Shown: positions 1-11,039 of the stretch, piece by piece
How the letters are laid out: each line of letters starts with the position of its first letter
Position numbering within the stretch: position 1 is the stretch's first letter
Source of the DNA: Euglena gracilis
Taxonomy: Eukaryota > Euglenida > Euglenophyceae > Euglenales
Assembly (NCBI GenBank): GCA_039621445.1
Contig: CP154954.1
Span: 15,766,140-15,830,139, forward strand
Direction: 5' to 3'
DNA: 64,000 bases
The notes under the pieces: model-generated
Databases searched by the model: none
Seen by the model: the letters and a program-made list of their open reading frames with translations, nothing else
Told to the model about the DNA's origin: nothing
Translations under genes and position numbers: made by a program

Positions 1-222
1 AAGGCGAAGAAGGCCAGATAACAGGGTATTTACAAGAAGTTTACGTTTATGTCCATTCATGTGAGTATGTGTATATGCCGCCTTTTGAATGGTAATGTTA
101 TGCAGCTGTGAAGTCATCTGTATGATCACGTGCGGGTGACAAAGCATATGTGCGTCCGCTGCCTGTCGTGTGACAGGTATCCTGCTCGGCTGCTTCGAAT
201 TCATGCATGTGCTTTCCTCCAG

Positions 223-692
223 CGGTATTTTAACGGAATTCAGCTGTGCAGGCAGTTGCAAAAATACACTCCCCCTTCTCCCAGCGACATCACGACGTGG
301 AAAGAGCGGCTGCGGCATTATGCTCTCACGAAGCACGCCTTAGTGGATGGTCCCATGTTTGTTGCGCAGGTGTGTGTTTTAGTGTCGCGTTGTGTTTCGA
401 CAGCGACTTTGAAGTCCGTAAATTTTGTGTCTCTCTTTGGCTGCTGACGTTTGCATCTGTTTCTGTCCTGTTGTTTCCTTCCTGCTGAGCCGCTGTAACC
501 GAAGCGGCGTTTCAGTTGGAGAGGACCCCATTGCCCTGCGGGTTCAAGCCAACCACCAGCTTGTGTGAAAGTGACCCACTTTTGCGTTTGAAAGTGGAAA
601 ATGTGAATTCGCTTCGGCACAACCCTGACCTGAGTGAAGTTCAACACCTTTTGAACGAGATGGTGTCCATTTTTCCCCAAAATGTCACCTGA
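223..692 (+). CDS. 3' end of an unidentified protein-coding gene (two exons)
   Basis: Two coding blocks join in phase. Exon 223-369 follows a pyrimidine-rich acceptor (CTTTCCTCCAG) and ends GCGCAG|GTGTGT. Intron 370-515 is 146 bp and ends TTTCAG. Exon 516-692 runs open to a TGA at 690-692. The first exon gives 49 codons (RYFNGIQLCRQLQKY..., then TTWKERLRHYALTKHALVDG) and the second about 58 codons ending NEMVSIFPQNVT. The composition is mixed and protein-like, rich in Leu, Lys, Arg and His, with no membrane segment. The second exon lacks an ATG and is only seen by following the splice. I do not recognise the family. Upstream exons would lie before the window start. The splice model is an inference from phase and GT-AG borders. 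Confidence 0.55.
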
Positions 693-778
693 ATCGATGA
701 GTTTGCAAGAAAAGTTTTTTGGTTCTTAAGATTTTTTCCCGCCAGCAACCTTTTTCCAAAGCTGGACCCCATCCTCTA

Positions 779-1550
779 TCAGCAGGGGGGGGGGGAATGC
801 GCTGCGGATTGTTCCGCATTTTTGCGCATTTTTTTGTGCATTTTTGTCAATTTTTCAAAAATGAGCATTTTTTGCACATTTTTGCGCATTTTTTTGCGCA
901 TTTTTTGCACACACCCCCCATTTTTGCACATTTTCCATTCTTTGGGCATTTTTTGCCCAATTTTGCACATTTTCCAATTTTGCTCATTTTTTTTGCGCAT
1001 TTTTGTCAATTTTTCAAAAATGCGCATTTTTTTGCGCATTTTTTGCACATTTTCCCCCCATTTTTTGCACATTTTCCATTTTTTGGACATTTTTTGCGCA
1101 TTTTTTGCACAATTTTCCATTTATGCGCATTTTCCACCCAAATCACATGCTCACCGAACCCATTTTCGCACTTTTTTTCCACCCAAGGGACCCGCCTCAA
1201 GAGAAAACCCTTGGATGATGAGGTGTGTGTACTCATCCAATGACGATGAGGACACTAGGGGTTTCAGAGACCCCACATTGACACGTAACCAAGGCAGGAA
1301 TCCCACTCCCCTGGTCACAAGTAAGGGGCACCATTGCTGACATTGTTGGTTATGGTGAACGGAGAGTGACGCCTTGGTCATGCATTTTTTGGCCAAAATG
1401 CCTTAATTTCAGCTTTTTTAGGTGATTTTGGTTTAATTTTGGGTTTATTGTTGGAAATTTTTCTAAGTCCTTTTTCCCTTAGGAATGACACAAACTCAGC
1501 GCATTTTTTTGCGCATTTTTTTGCGCATTTTTGCGCATTTTTCCCGAGGG
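779..1550. repeat. GCGCATTTTTT low-complexity array
   Basis: Degenerate repeats of T-runs broken by GCGCA, TGCACA or CCCA fill 820-1140 and recur at 1498-1550. Open frames here (Phe/His-rich on plus, Lys/Met-rich on minus) are products of the repeat, not genes. 1150-1490 is ordinary non-coding sequence. Confidence 0.8.
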
Positions 1551-2269
1551 CCGTCCAGCGCATTTCCCCCCCTGTATCAGCGAATTTTATTTTTTGCCCA
1601 CCCCCCCAAATAACAGAGGGTGGTTGGCGCCCCCAAATTGTCCCCTGCAACGTTTTTTATTTGTCTATTTCTCCCTTGCTCCGTTATTTAGAAAACCCCA
1701 TAAATTACGTTTTCTTCAGATAATCTGGTACCCAAATATTATAAAATATTCTCTTTATTGTTTGTATTGAATTTTATGTTTCTATTTGTCAGATGGCAAA
1801 GCAGTCTGTCCTTTCTGTGTTACACCTGCTGATTTTCCGGAAAGATTTTAATGTGTCATTGGAGGTGAAAAAATCTTTGGACATCTCTGCCGTATCTGTT
1901 GCAGGACGGCAACAACCAAGGGAACCGCAAAGTTATTAGCAGATTTTGTTTGTTTCGAAGGGACAACGATTGTGCAAAATAAGATGAGAATGGGTTGATG
2001 ATGAGATGCATAGCCGAATAACGGGTTAAAAATAATTTGCATAATTTGCTGATATCCGATGCCCTGGCCGAAGTTAAAGGTTAACGTGTTGATGTAATAT
2101 TAATATTATATTTAATATCATATGTAATATAAGTGTTACATTCACCCTCACACAGGCACATTTATACTAAAAAAAATATGAAGACGGATTTCAAGCGGGA
2201 AAATAAAACCCACATTGAGCTCTCGGACCCCCCTCATCCCGCTCCACACCTCACCACTCCTTGGCGCAG
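1551..2269. other. Non-coding spacer or intron
   Basis: AT-rich sequence with no supported coding block. It holds short ATTAATATTATATTTAATATCA-like stretches at 2097-2130. I see no promoter or RNA gene that can be defended. Confidence 0.5.
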
Positions 2270-3155
2270 CTCAAAGACGGGCCATGCAACCCGCAGCTGC
2301 TGGGGATCCAGTCCGGCAAGGCCGACTCGGTCCCCGGCCGGGACGCGGACAGCGAGGACGAGGAGGAGGAAGACCCCACCGCGGTCTCGGAGGTGCCCGC
2401 CGGGTGGTGGGACGAGTGCGACACCCAAGTCGTTCTGGGTGTGCCTCGGAAGATCCACTGGGAAGGGAAGGGGAGCGGGGTTCCGGGCCAACAGCCAAAC
2501 CCAGAGTTTCATGTGCAAGATGGAAATTCTTCGAAAGCAAATGCCAAAGTTGATCTGGTAATGGCGTTTTTACCACCTGAAAAGAATTGGCGCAACAACC
2601 CCAAAGTTGTTCAAATAAGGTCAAAGGTGGTAAAAGTTTATTTTTAATTGTAGACGCTATGCCCCCCCGTGATTTGGCGACCCTGGGGGGTATTAAAGGG
2701 GCTGTCCCCACTCCCACAGCATGTTGGGGTCCGGGATGGTATTTATTTCCAACCCAATCCTTTCTTTGAACCTGGCCGCCCAAAAATTCCCCCCCCCCAA
2801 AAAGAGATTGAAACCTCAATCGGCACACAACCCACACTCCCAAGAAATACATTTTATAAAATCTGTTTTTTTTTGGACCTACAACTCTGTGCCCTTCGCA
2901 AAGGTCATAGAGTTGGCTGGGAGTCCTGGTTTGATGCCAGAGCGGAAGCTCCTTTGGAGTCATTCCATTTCATTTTATTTGAGAAATGCTCTTTGCTGCC
3001 TCATGCATGAGGGTGGGGGATGGGGGGAGGTGGAAGGAAATGTAATTTGTTGCTTTTTTTTGTGCTTCTGGTGTTGGTTTTTGCGTGGTATGTGGATCGG
3101 TCGGTGGGTGGGTGAATGTGTGTGTGTGTGTGTGTGCTTGTGTGTGTGTGTGTGT

Positions 3156-3202
<47 letters not shown>

Positions 3203-3231
3203 CTTCTGTGTGTGTGTGTGTGTGTGTGTGC

Positions 3232-3270
<39 letters not shown>

Positions 3271-3438
3271 GACTCTGCAGGCGTGGTGTTGGCGTTCCGG
3301 CCGAACGGGCGCACCACTTTCAAGTCCCTGCAGAAGGTGCTGCAGGTGTCGTACCTGCGGAGTCTCTACGCCCGCATCGTGGCCACCCACAACACCCTCG
3401 AGGCGTTCATCCTCGCCCACCAGACCGTGTTCAACAAG
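2270..3438 (+). CDS. Two-exon coding block, unidentified protein with acidic tract
   Basis: Exon 2270-2438 follows GGCGCAG and is open in phase 0. It includes a Ser-Glu-Asp-Glu acidic stretch (DADSEDEEEEDP) and a Trp pair (PAGWWDECD). The likely donor is CTGG|GTGTGC. Intron 2439-3280 carries a long TG microsatellite and ends CTCTGCAG. Exon 3281-3438 supplies the two missing bases of the split Gly codon, so the phases agree, and reads VVLAFRPNGRTTFKSLQKVL... to AHQTVFNK, ending AAG|GTGTCT. The second exon looks like a helical domain. The family is not recognised. A 42-base candidate exon (4088-4129, VSETKLRLRKPRED, CCCCAG before and GTAATC after) would continue in phase but is too short to prove. 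Confidence 0.5.
3118..3268. repeat. (TG)n microsatellite in intron
   Basis: About 150 bp of near-pure TG dinucleotides, interrupted by single CT, AT or GC variants, sits just upstream of the acceptor of exon 3281-3438. It explains the Cys-Val and Thr-His open frames here. Confidence 0.95.
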
Positions 3439-4319
3439 GTGTCTGCCACATGTAGCCCCCCCCCCCCCCCCCCCCGGGTTTCCCGCCAAAAATCCAAATT
3501 ACAGCACCCCACCCCCCTGCAGGTAGGTCCACACATTTGACTGAGAATTGGTCAAAAAAACACGGAAGGAAAACTTGCAACATCTGGTCGAAAATAGGTG
3601 CATTTCGGGAAAAGAATTGACATGTGGCATCCTCGTTCCAGGGTCCTCAACCCATAACATGAAAAGTCACTTTTTTCAACTTTCTTTTAAAACCCCGTTC
3701 GATCCCTGCAGCAGTCCCAGTAACAATGTCCCAGTAACATTTTGGGTAACCAATCCAGAAGCCCCCCCCCCCCCGTCGTATTTTCCTCGGTGCAACCAAA
3801 TTGTAGCCCCAGGGGGGTTTCCAATTGGGGGGGGGGGTAGGTCAAAAATTTACAAGCGAACCATTATTATCACGGCAGGCTTTTGCACATGCATATGCAA
3901 AGAAAATGAAGAATTGACAACGTTTTTTTGAACTGTTTGCGATGCTATTTGCCCTTTTTCTTCTTGCGTGGTTTCTTTCTTTTTATGTTTCTTTCTGCAA
4001 GTTCCCGATCGGCATATGCGATGCTTGCTTCTCGAGAGGTATGCCATTTTGTTCTTTCCAGCTTTTGCTTCCCAAATTCCGCCCCAGGTCAGCGAAACGA
4101 AGCTGCGACTGCGCAAACCCCGTGAGGACGTAATCCAGAGCAGGCAGTTGCACAGCCCGCGGTGCACTGTGTTCTTTTGGTGACGTGGGGATAAATGGCA
4201 GGGCCAGGCATGGGCGGCAGTGTGGGTTCTGCACAATATAGACCCTCTGGAACCACAACTGTGCAAACGCCGAGAATGGTTTTTTTTTATGCACGCATCC
4301 TTGAGTGTCTTGGGGTCAG

Positions 4320-4620
4320 GGTTTTTTTTAAATCTTGGACCCCCAAGATGAAAAATTACTCTTGGACCCCCAAGGGGGAGGGGGGGTTTAGGGTGGGTCT
4401 GGCTGAGCCCCCCCCCCCTCCCGGCGGGGTCCCCAGGGGGGGGGGATATACTTTTCAGCGCCAAAAGCGCCGAAAATTTTTGAAAAGGTGCTATTTTAGC
4501 ATTTTTTTCGATTTTTTTGTCCATTTTCGGGTGAAAGTGAGAGGGTCCCCCGGGACCCCCCCGGGCCCCACAGGCCCCCCCCCCTCAGGGGGTGGGTGGC
4601 CCCCCCCCCCCGGTCTTAAA
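4320..4620. repeat. G/C-run module with GGCGC hairpin (copy 1)
   Basis: G- and C-runs (4375-4445 and 4550-4615) flank a short hairpin at 4457-4482, GCGCC-AAAA-GCGCC followed by GAAAATTTTTG, and an A/T-rich core. The same layout recurs around 12.65, 19.6, 21.98, 23.44, 25.75, 25.88 and 53.48 kb. It is non-coding and its function is unknown. Confidence 0.6.
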
Positions 4621-5850
4621 AAGAAACCCTGCTTGGGGGTTCATTGGTCGTTGCTGGCCTAGTCTTTTCCGATCCATTTTATTCCTCCATTCCCACCCCT
4701 GGACTTTTTTTTTTGAGCTGAAGAGGACCCGGGATCGCACCCGCCGGCTGACTGCCCAATCTTATGGACCGTAAGGAAATTTGTCCCCAAGCCCTGGGGG
4801 TCCAGCCAACCAACAGCCTTTCCCCAGCCCCGAACCCCCCCCCCCCATCGGCGAGTTTTACTTATTTTGCAGCCACCCCCATGTGAGAGGAGGATGGGTC
4901 AACCAGCCGCCTTTTCCCAATGCCCCAAATTTTCCCCTTGCCCCAATTTTCTGACCTCTGTGCTGAATCCGGTGTTTCGTAGGGCCTGATTACTTGATGC
5001 CCCGCTGATTTTTGCTTGAGTGGCAACCCAGCAACCACCATTTTGGGCTATTTGGATAGATTTTGGGGTGATTTTGGAGGTATTTCCAACCTGGCCGCCA
5101 GCAGAGAGCCCCCTCCCCCTCCCCTGCCCCTCGTCTCACCCCCCCCCCGACCCGGCATTTGTTATCCAGCCAGCTGGCTGGAACCTCCGGGGGCAGGGCT
5201 GTCATATGGAATTGAAACCTTGTGGGTGGTTCCCCGCCCCTAACCAGGCCTTCCCATACTTTCCATACTTCCAGGGGGCCCCAATTTTCAGGTCAAAAGA
5301 ATTTCTGAGTGGTGCCATGGTGGGAAGAAAGGTTGACCCCCTTACAGCCCTGCCATTGGAGTTTTGTTTTGAACTCTGCAGAAAAATGGCCCCAAAAAAT
5401 GGCCAAAAAATGGGCAAAAAAGGTCAGAAAGGGGCTGCTGCCCAATGGTTTAGGGGGGCCCAGGGGCGGCCTTCAGCGTCGCGGTCCTCGCCCCCGGACT
5501 CCCCTAACTCTTGGCCTAGACACAATTCTTGACACAAAGGGTATTCTGTACTGTTTCTGTGCTGTTTCTGTATTGTTTTCAGCACTGTTTTCTGCACTGT
5601 TTTCAGCTCATCCAGCCCCCTCCCCCAAAAACCACATAAACACCCTCGTCTCCACCTCCGCACGCAGCGGAGATTCTTTTCGGCCGAGGGCCCCCCGGAA
5701 ATCCCCCCGGGGAGGTCCAGACAGAGTTTTTTTTTTCTGGTGGCCGGCAAACTGGACAGCCATTGGACCCCCCAGGGGCTTGTGTGCAGGTTCAATTTTT
5801 TTTTGGTTTGCCCCCGGTTCGGGACCAGTGCCCCCCCCAACCCCCCCCAG
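4621..5850. other. No supported gene
   Basis: Spacer or intron DNA with scattered C-runs. Several frames are open by chance at 5020-5530, but the readings are low in credible domain content and shift frame across homopolymers. A variant hairpin (CTCCGCACGCAGCGGAG) lies at about 5655. Confidence 0.4.
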
Positions 5851-6013
5851 CCCCCCCCCGCCGCCCGCGACCGCCTGGGGCCGAGCCTGGCCGCCACCGC
5901 GGCGCTGCCGCCCCCGCCGATGCCGACGCAGCGGGTGCTGGAGGTGCTGGACCAGCGGCTGCAGCCCCCAGGGCGGCGCGGGGACCCCGCCCACCCCCAG
6001 CCACCACCCCACG
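5851..6013 (+). CDS. Exon-like block, Pro/Ala/Arg-rich with short helix
   Basis: After CCCCCCCCAG the frame reads through RDRLGPSLAATAALPPPP and then MPTQRVLEVLDQRLQ, a plausible short amphipathic helix, to a possible donor at ACG|GTGTCG. GC content rises sharply over the block. It may belong to the same plus-strand gene as 2270-3438 and 7331-7430, because the start phase would allow it, but no homology is recognised and the 3' border is uncertain. Confidence 0.35.
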
Positions 6014-6059
6014 GTGTCGGGTTCGGGGGCCGCCGAAGGACAGAGGGGCGGGGGCCCCC

Positions 6060-6280
6060 CCCCCCCGTGTGCTTTCAGCCCAAAATGAGCGTTTTTCGAC
6101 CCCCCCCCCTGTCCCCCGTTTTTGGCCCGAAACCCATGGAGTTTGGGTCATTTCCGGGTCAAAGAAGTCTAAAAAAGCGGGAAAAAAATTGCCCGAAACG
6201 ATGTTTTTTTTTGGCCTCCCAGACCCGGAAACCCTGTTTTTTGAGCCGAAAATGAGCGTTTTTGAAACCCCCCATCGCCC
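6060..6280. repeat. Dispersed repeat sharing sequence with 55.93-56.10 kb
   Basis: Phrases such as AAATTGCCCGAAACGATGTT and GAGCCGAAAATGAGCGTTTTT occur here and, slightly changed, at 55938-56100, both next to runs of C. A low-copy dispersed repeat or MITE relic is the simplest reading. The open frames across it are not credible genes. Confidence 0.5.
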
Positions 6281-6519
6281 CCCCCCCCCGTCTTCTGGTC
6301 TGGCGCTGTTGTTCGCCTCTGGCCCTGCTTGTCTGTGCACGTGGAGGTGGATGGGTGCCTCCCTCCCCCCCCCCCCTCCCCGCTTTCCCGGGACTTTGCC
6401 GATTTTTTGATGGTCGACGTTTTCCTTTGGCGCCGAGGGAATTCTTCCGGTGCTGTGGTGCAGGGGGGAGCGGGGGGGGGGTGGCGGGCGCCCCCCCCCC
6501 CCCCCCCCCGGGCCTGCCC

Positions 6520-6645
6520 GCCCCGCCCTGCCAGCGCCTGACGGCCGCCGCGGAGGCCCAGCCGGCCGCCGTGCCGCCTCGCCTCTCCGCCGCCGCCCTC
6601 TTGGGCCAGGCCTGGGCCAGCCCGCCCAAACCGTTGTTGAACGCC
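6520..6645 (+). CDS. Exon-like block, Ala-rich
   Basis: After CCCTGCCAG a GC-rich block reads RLTAAAEAQPAAVPPRLSAA and then ALLGQAWASPPKPLLNAG. The minus strand is also open (Gly/Arg-rich), so strand is decided only by the more natural composition and the neighbouring plus-strand exons. No family is recognised and the downstream border is unclear. Confidence 0.3.
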
Positions 6646-7330
6646 GGAAATGCCCCCCCCCCCCGGCCCAAGCCCCAGGGTTCGATCAGAAGGGTGGTGC
6701 AGTGACGTGGGACAGCGAATCAGGGAATTAGGGGGTTTAGGGATTTTTAAACAGGAAAAATCAAAAAAACGGTGCTTAAGGCTTTTTATGCCCTTTTTTA
6801 GGGAAAATTGAAAATTATATTTTCCAAGTGTGGTCCAAGGGCTGTCCGGGCATCGAATGGGGCTCAAACGCAAAAAAACCAAATTATTCTCGAGTTTAGG
6901 AGGATAGACAATTTCCCAGCGATTCCAGAAAGCATTTTTTCCTGGAGTTGGTTTGTTTTTATCGACATTTTTGCGACTTCATTTTTATTCGCTCGGAAAA
7001 AAAATTCCAAATGGTTTTTTAAGGGTTTTTAAGGTATTTTTTTTGAGGCCTCTTGGGCCGAAAATGTCCCTCTCCCAACCCCTTAGTCACAGGGAGGGGA
7101 ATTCCGGGTCTCCCAGATGGCTTCATGCCATACCCTGGGTGCCCCCTCCTTCCCCCCCCCCATCAGAGTGAGCAAATGGCGGATTCTCAATAATTTCGGG
7201 GGCTGTCCGGGCGGGTAGCCCCGGGTGGCTGCAATTCGTGAAGCCGCCCCAACTCTGCGCTCCATTCCGATCGCCCCCCCCCCCCCACACCGGGCAGCGG
7301 CCGCGCCTGCCGGCCAACTTCCCCACCCAG

Positions 7331-7430
7331 GCTCCATTGGCCCCGCGAACCCCATCGATGAGCTCCCGCGCCAGCTCCGAGGGCTGGTCCGGGCTGCCGC
7401 CCAGGGCCGCCGGGGGTATCGGACCGTCAG
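7331..7430 (+). CDS. 100-base exon, unidentified protein
   Basis: CCCCACCCAG precedes the block and CAG|GTTGTG follows it. The frame reads SIGPANPIDELPRQLRGLVR and then AAAQGRRGYRTVR, an Arg-rich amphipathic segment, starting after one base of a split codon and ending with two. The minus strand is also open (an ELARELIDGVRGANGAW reading), so the strand call rests on the two good splice borders and on the neighbours. The family is unknown. Confidence 0.4.
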
Positions 7431-7604
7431 GTTGTGTGTGGGGTTGGACCAGAGTCCCGTTTGCCAGTTTTTTTGGGGCTCGAATGTTTCCTTCAGTGCC
7501 GAAGGGATTTCTCCTTCCTCGGTGTCGTCAGTGACATCGACATTGTTCCTCGGTGGGGTTCCGATCCCCCCACCCCACTTCCCGCACAGATCAGAAACCC
7601 CCAC

Positions 7605-7765
7605 CACCACAACGCCACAAACGCCACAACACGCCACAACACGCCACGACACGACACACCACACCACACCACACCACACCACACCACACCACACCACACC
7701 ACACCACAACACCACACAACACAACACAACACAATAAAACACAACACAACACAACACAACACGCC
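7605..7765. repeat. (ACACC/ACAAC)n minisatellite
   Basis: About 160 bp of CCACA/CAACA units grading from ACGCCACA through ACACCACACC to ACACAACACA. The His/Thr and Cys/Val open frames here derive from the repeat. Confidence 0.9.
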
Positions 7766-8030
7766 CACCTCAGGCACCCTCTTCGGTGTCGCACATGACA
7801 CATCAAAAACTCCCTGCGACAGCACTCAACCCCCACCGCCAGCGTCGCCCGACCCCAGGTCAGGCCCAGTTCCAGCCAGGGGACGCCCATCAGGGGTGGA
7901 GGGGAAGCAGCCTTTTTCTGCCAATCCCATATTTCTCAGCCTGTCTGAGGTTAGCGTCCCTCAACGGCCTCCCCCTCCAAGTGGGGGGGGGTTGCTGAGC
8001 GACGCCCTGTACAGCGTGGCCCCCAGCCGC

Positions 8031-8154
8031 TCTGCCCGCGTCCCCGGCGGCGGCCCCCTCCAAGGTGCAGAAGCTGGAGGCGAAGCTGGGGGCCATGGTG
8101 CTGCACGCCCTGCGGGACGCGCAGGGCCGGCCGGGACCCCCGCCAACCAACCCG
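8031..8154 (+). CDS. Exon-like block with Lys/Glu helix
   Basis: After GGCCCCCAG the frame reads PALPASPAAAPSKVQKLEAK and then LGAMVLHALRDAQGRPGPPP before a good donor (CCG|GTGGGT). The heptad-like KVQKLEAKLGAMVLHAL suggests a short coiled coil. The acceptor could also lie 10-20 bases upstream. Another frame is open but reads as Gly/Ala filler. It is probably part of the same plus-strand gene as 7331-7430. Confidence 0.4.
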
Positions 8155-8180
8155 GTGGGTGGTGGCCAAGCACCAACGAA

Positions 8181-8274
8181 ATGACTGGGCATGACTGGGG
8201 CGTGACTGGGGCGTGACTGGGGCGTGACTGGGGCGTGACTGGGGCGTGACCGGGCGTGACTGGGTCTGACCATC
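8181..8274. repeat. 11-bp tandem repeat (GACTGGGGCGT)n
   Basis: About eight copies of an 11-bp unit with minor variants follow directly after the exon ending at 8154, inside the presumed intron. Confidence 0.9.
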
Positions 8275-8338
8275 TGGGTGACCACAGGTGCTTGGTGAAG
8301 GAGGGGTCAGCCCTCCCCCCCCCACCGGGCCTTCCCAG

Positions 8339-8490
8339 GCCGCCCTGGGGCCGAGGCGCGCAAGGCAGAGGCGGAGAGCCCGACGCCCTCGTGCCGCAGC
8401 AGCAGCAGCGGCACGCGCACCAGCGGCCGCAGCTCGCAGCGTCTCGCCCTGTCGCCCACGGCGGAGGCCTCGCACCGTGGGCGTTGTGCG
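8339..8490 (+). CDS. Exon-like block, Ser/Thr-rich
   Basis: After GGCCTTCCCAG one frame reads RPGAEARKAEAESPTPSCRS and then SSSGTRTSGRSSQRLALSPT, ending with a pair of cysteines (GRCALCRAE). Two alternative frames are open but give Arg/Ala or Gln/His filler. It looks like a disordered Ser-rich linker with SP/TP sites. Its phase does not match the donor at 8154, so an exon may be missing or a border misjudged. Confidence 0.35.
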
Positions 8491-11039
8491 CTGTGCAGGG
8501 CAGAAGTTGGTTTCCGTTGGAGTTGCGCCTGATTTGCCAGTTTTCAAAGCCCCCACCGCCCGTTGTGCTCCCTAGTTTTAGTTCTTGACACTCGTTGGAG
8601 AATGATGGTTTGCCAGGCCAAAATACATACAAAAATAATGCAAAGGTGCCAGAGGGGTCAAAAATCCATCACTGAATCTTGTTTACCCTGGTGCAACCAC
8701 CTCATCTCCTCTCAGCATCCCCCCTGCTGCACTTTGATCCAAACTTTTCTAAGCATTTTTGACACAAATTTGCCCAAAGAGGTCCCAAAATTGCATTCCC
8801 GAGTTTCAGCCCGGCGCTCTGAAGCAGGTATACATTCAGTAATTTTGTTCATGCCGCTGAACCACTGTTTTAGCGGGGTACCTGGATCCCCCCAGTGGGG
8901 TTGAACCCACTGTCCCTACATCAAGCCCTGCCCATCCCACCCCCCTGTGTGGCCAAATTGCAGCATGAGAGGCGCCCAAATCTAAGTGTTATATCTATTA
9001 TGCACTGCAATTATTTTGAGCCCTCCAAATGTTTTAACGGAAATGGTGACAGAAAATGTCATGTGTTGTCGAAGTATTTTCAGGAATAATTTTGCTGTAT
9101 TTTGCTGTTTGCAACAATTCTTTTTCAGGAAAGAAAGGTATTATCAAGAAAATCACAATGTATTGAGACACATCGTCTCAACATGCTTCCATAATTTGAA
9201 TAAAAAGAGGTGATTTGATTGAAATGCATTAATACCCCCTCTGATTTACCTGGTCGCCATGAGTGGCTCTCCTGGTCTGGTGCCATGGATTCACTCAACA
9301 CCTGTGTAACCCCCCAGGGGGTTGTCAAGAGTGAGTCGGTGGGTTGGGGCCCGTGGACCCCCCCCCCCGCGGTGCGCCTTGGGTCAGGTTTTTGTCTGGC
9401 CAAAGGCTGAGCCGGAAGATTTTCGGCGTTTTCGGCCGATTTTGGCAGGTGTTTTTTAAGGTGGGTGTGTGAGTGGTTGACCCCCCGCAGGGGGGGGGGT
9501 CGTGGCTGGGTGGGTTTTCGAAAAAAGTGGGTAGGGGGGCTTTGTCCTTGGAAAAGTGCCCCCTCTGGGGGTCACCAAGTAAATCTATGTCTGGTACACA
9601 AGAAATTTTCTTTGGGAACCATAACAACGTTTAAAATCCCATACCTCTTGAGAGAACCACATTTTCTTCCGGAACAAAAATATGGGAAATATTAAAAAAT
9701 CAAATAAATAATAAATATATTAAATTTTCAATGGTTCTCCACTTCAAGAAAGCCTCGTGGTCATTTTCCTTTGTTGGTCTATTTTGGGGGTGGAACTCTT
9801 CAAATTTTTTCCGGTGGAGGGTGTGTGCGGAGGGGCAACGATTTTTCAGCCCTCGTGAATACAGCGGTACGTTATTGGGGGTGTTGTGTTTGATTCTCTT
9901 TCAAAAATGTCTATTGCTGGCCCGCGGGATGGGGATGGGAGAGGTTGACCTTCACATTCATCTTCTCACCCCAAAGCTTGGCCGCCGCCGTGCGCCGATT
10001 CTCAACGGGCCCCTGAGCCAGTCAGACACCCAGGCACCCCCCTTCCTCCCCCGTGTCCTTTTGATGTGCAAGCAACCTTATCGCTGGGTGTGCACTGTGT
10101 TTTGTCAGTCTGGCGTTGTGCCCTGCCCTGTCCTGTCAGCCCAATCGATCGCAGGCACACCACTTCAACATGCACTGCAACGCAAACACCCACGTTCATT
10201 CGTTTTCGGCAAAACAATGAAACCCTTCACCAATGAGCTGCATTTTTCGTGTTTTCGACAACCCAAATCGACAGTGGCAACTTCATTCAAACCAATATGT
10301 GTATTGTTTGCAGACAAAGCGGCAGCCTTGCATTCCTGCCTCCCCCCCCCCCCCGGGTTGACGGCGTTTGACGGGGTTCGACGATTTTTCGCGCTTCTGT
10401 GATTTTCAGGCGAAGGGTTGGGACCATGGTTGACGCTAGGAATGGGTACCTTCAGGACCGCACGGGGGGGTCCACAGTGGCGGGGGGGGGGGCCCACACG
10501 ATAAAGCAAAAAGCCTGGGGGCGATGGTGATGGCGGTGGGATGGGGGGGGGGGGGGGCTCCACCCTCCCAACGCCCGTGACGGAGCGGCCCTGGCGGAGA
10601 GTCCAATCGGCCTGAAGCAGCTCTAAACTAGCTGGAGTTGCGAGGGGGGCCTCGCGGGACCAGCCTGGCGGGGGCCCGTGGCGTCACCAATGGTATACGC
10701 CAATGACCATCCAAGCTTTTCACCTGTTTGCAGACAAGCTTGCCAATTGTTTCGGGGTGTATTAGACTTTTTGAATCAAAAATTATTCACTGATTTTAAT
10801 GGATGTGACATGGTGTCTATGTTTATAACGGTATTTGAGAACAACGCAAATTGCCATGAGAGTGTTATAGTTTTTGAGCTATTTGCAGTGCGCACAGATG
10901 AATGAGTTAGAAATGGGTGATATCGTAGGTGCGATGGATTGAAGCAGGCGCAGGAGACTCGTGAAAGGCACACTGCGCTCATCTCTCGTGCTGGTTCTTG
11001 CGAAGGCCCGCCAGACGTGACATTCGGCGGCCCCCGCCC
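8491..11039. other. No supported gene
   Basis: AT-rich spacer or intron with C/G runs (9356-9368, 9481-9500, 10541-10557). Short open frames lack consistent splice borders or recognisable motifs. Confidence 0.4.

Noticed and set aside
779-1340. Phe/His/Ala-rich open frames on plus and Lys/Met-rich on minus
   Set aside because: They are translations of the GCGCATTTTTT repeat.
3116-3270. CRISPR-like array
   Set aside because: Simple dinucleotide repeat with no spacers. Eukaryotic context.
3085-3540. Long Cys-Val frames in several phases
   Set aside because: They are translations of the (TG)n tract. Only 3281-3438 has splice borders and natural composition.
5309-6088. 259-codon plus-strand frame
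   Set aside because: It spans several C/G homopolymers and the dispersed repeat. Only 5851-6013, in another frame, has an acceptor and natural composition.
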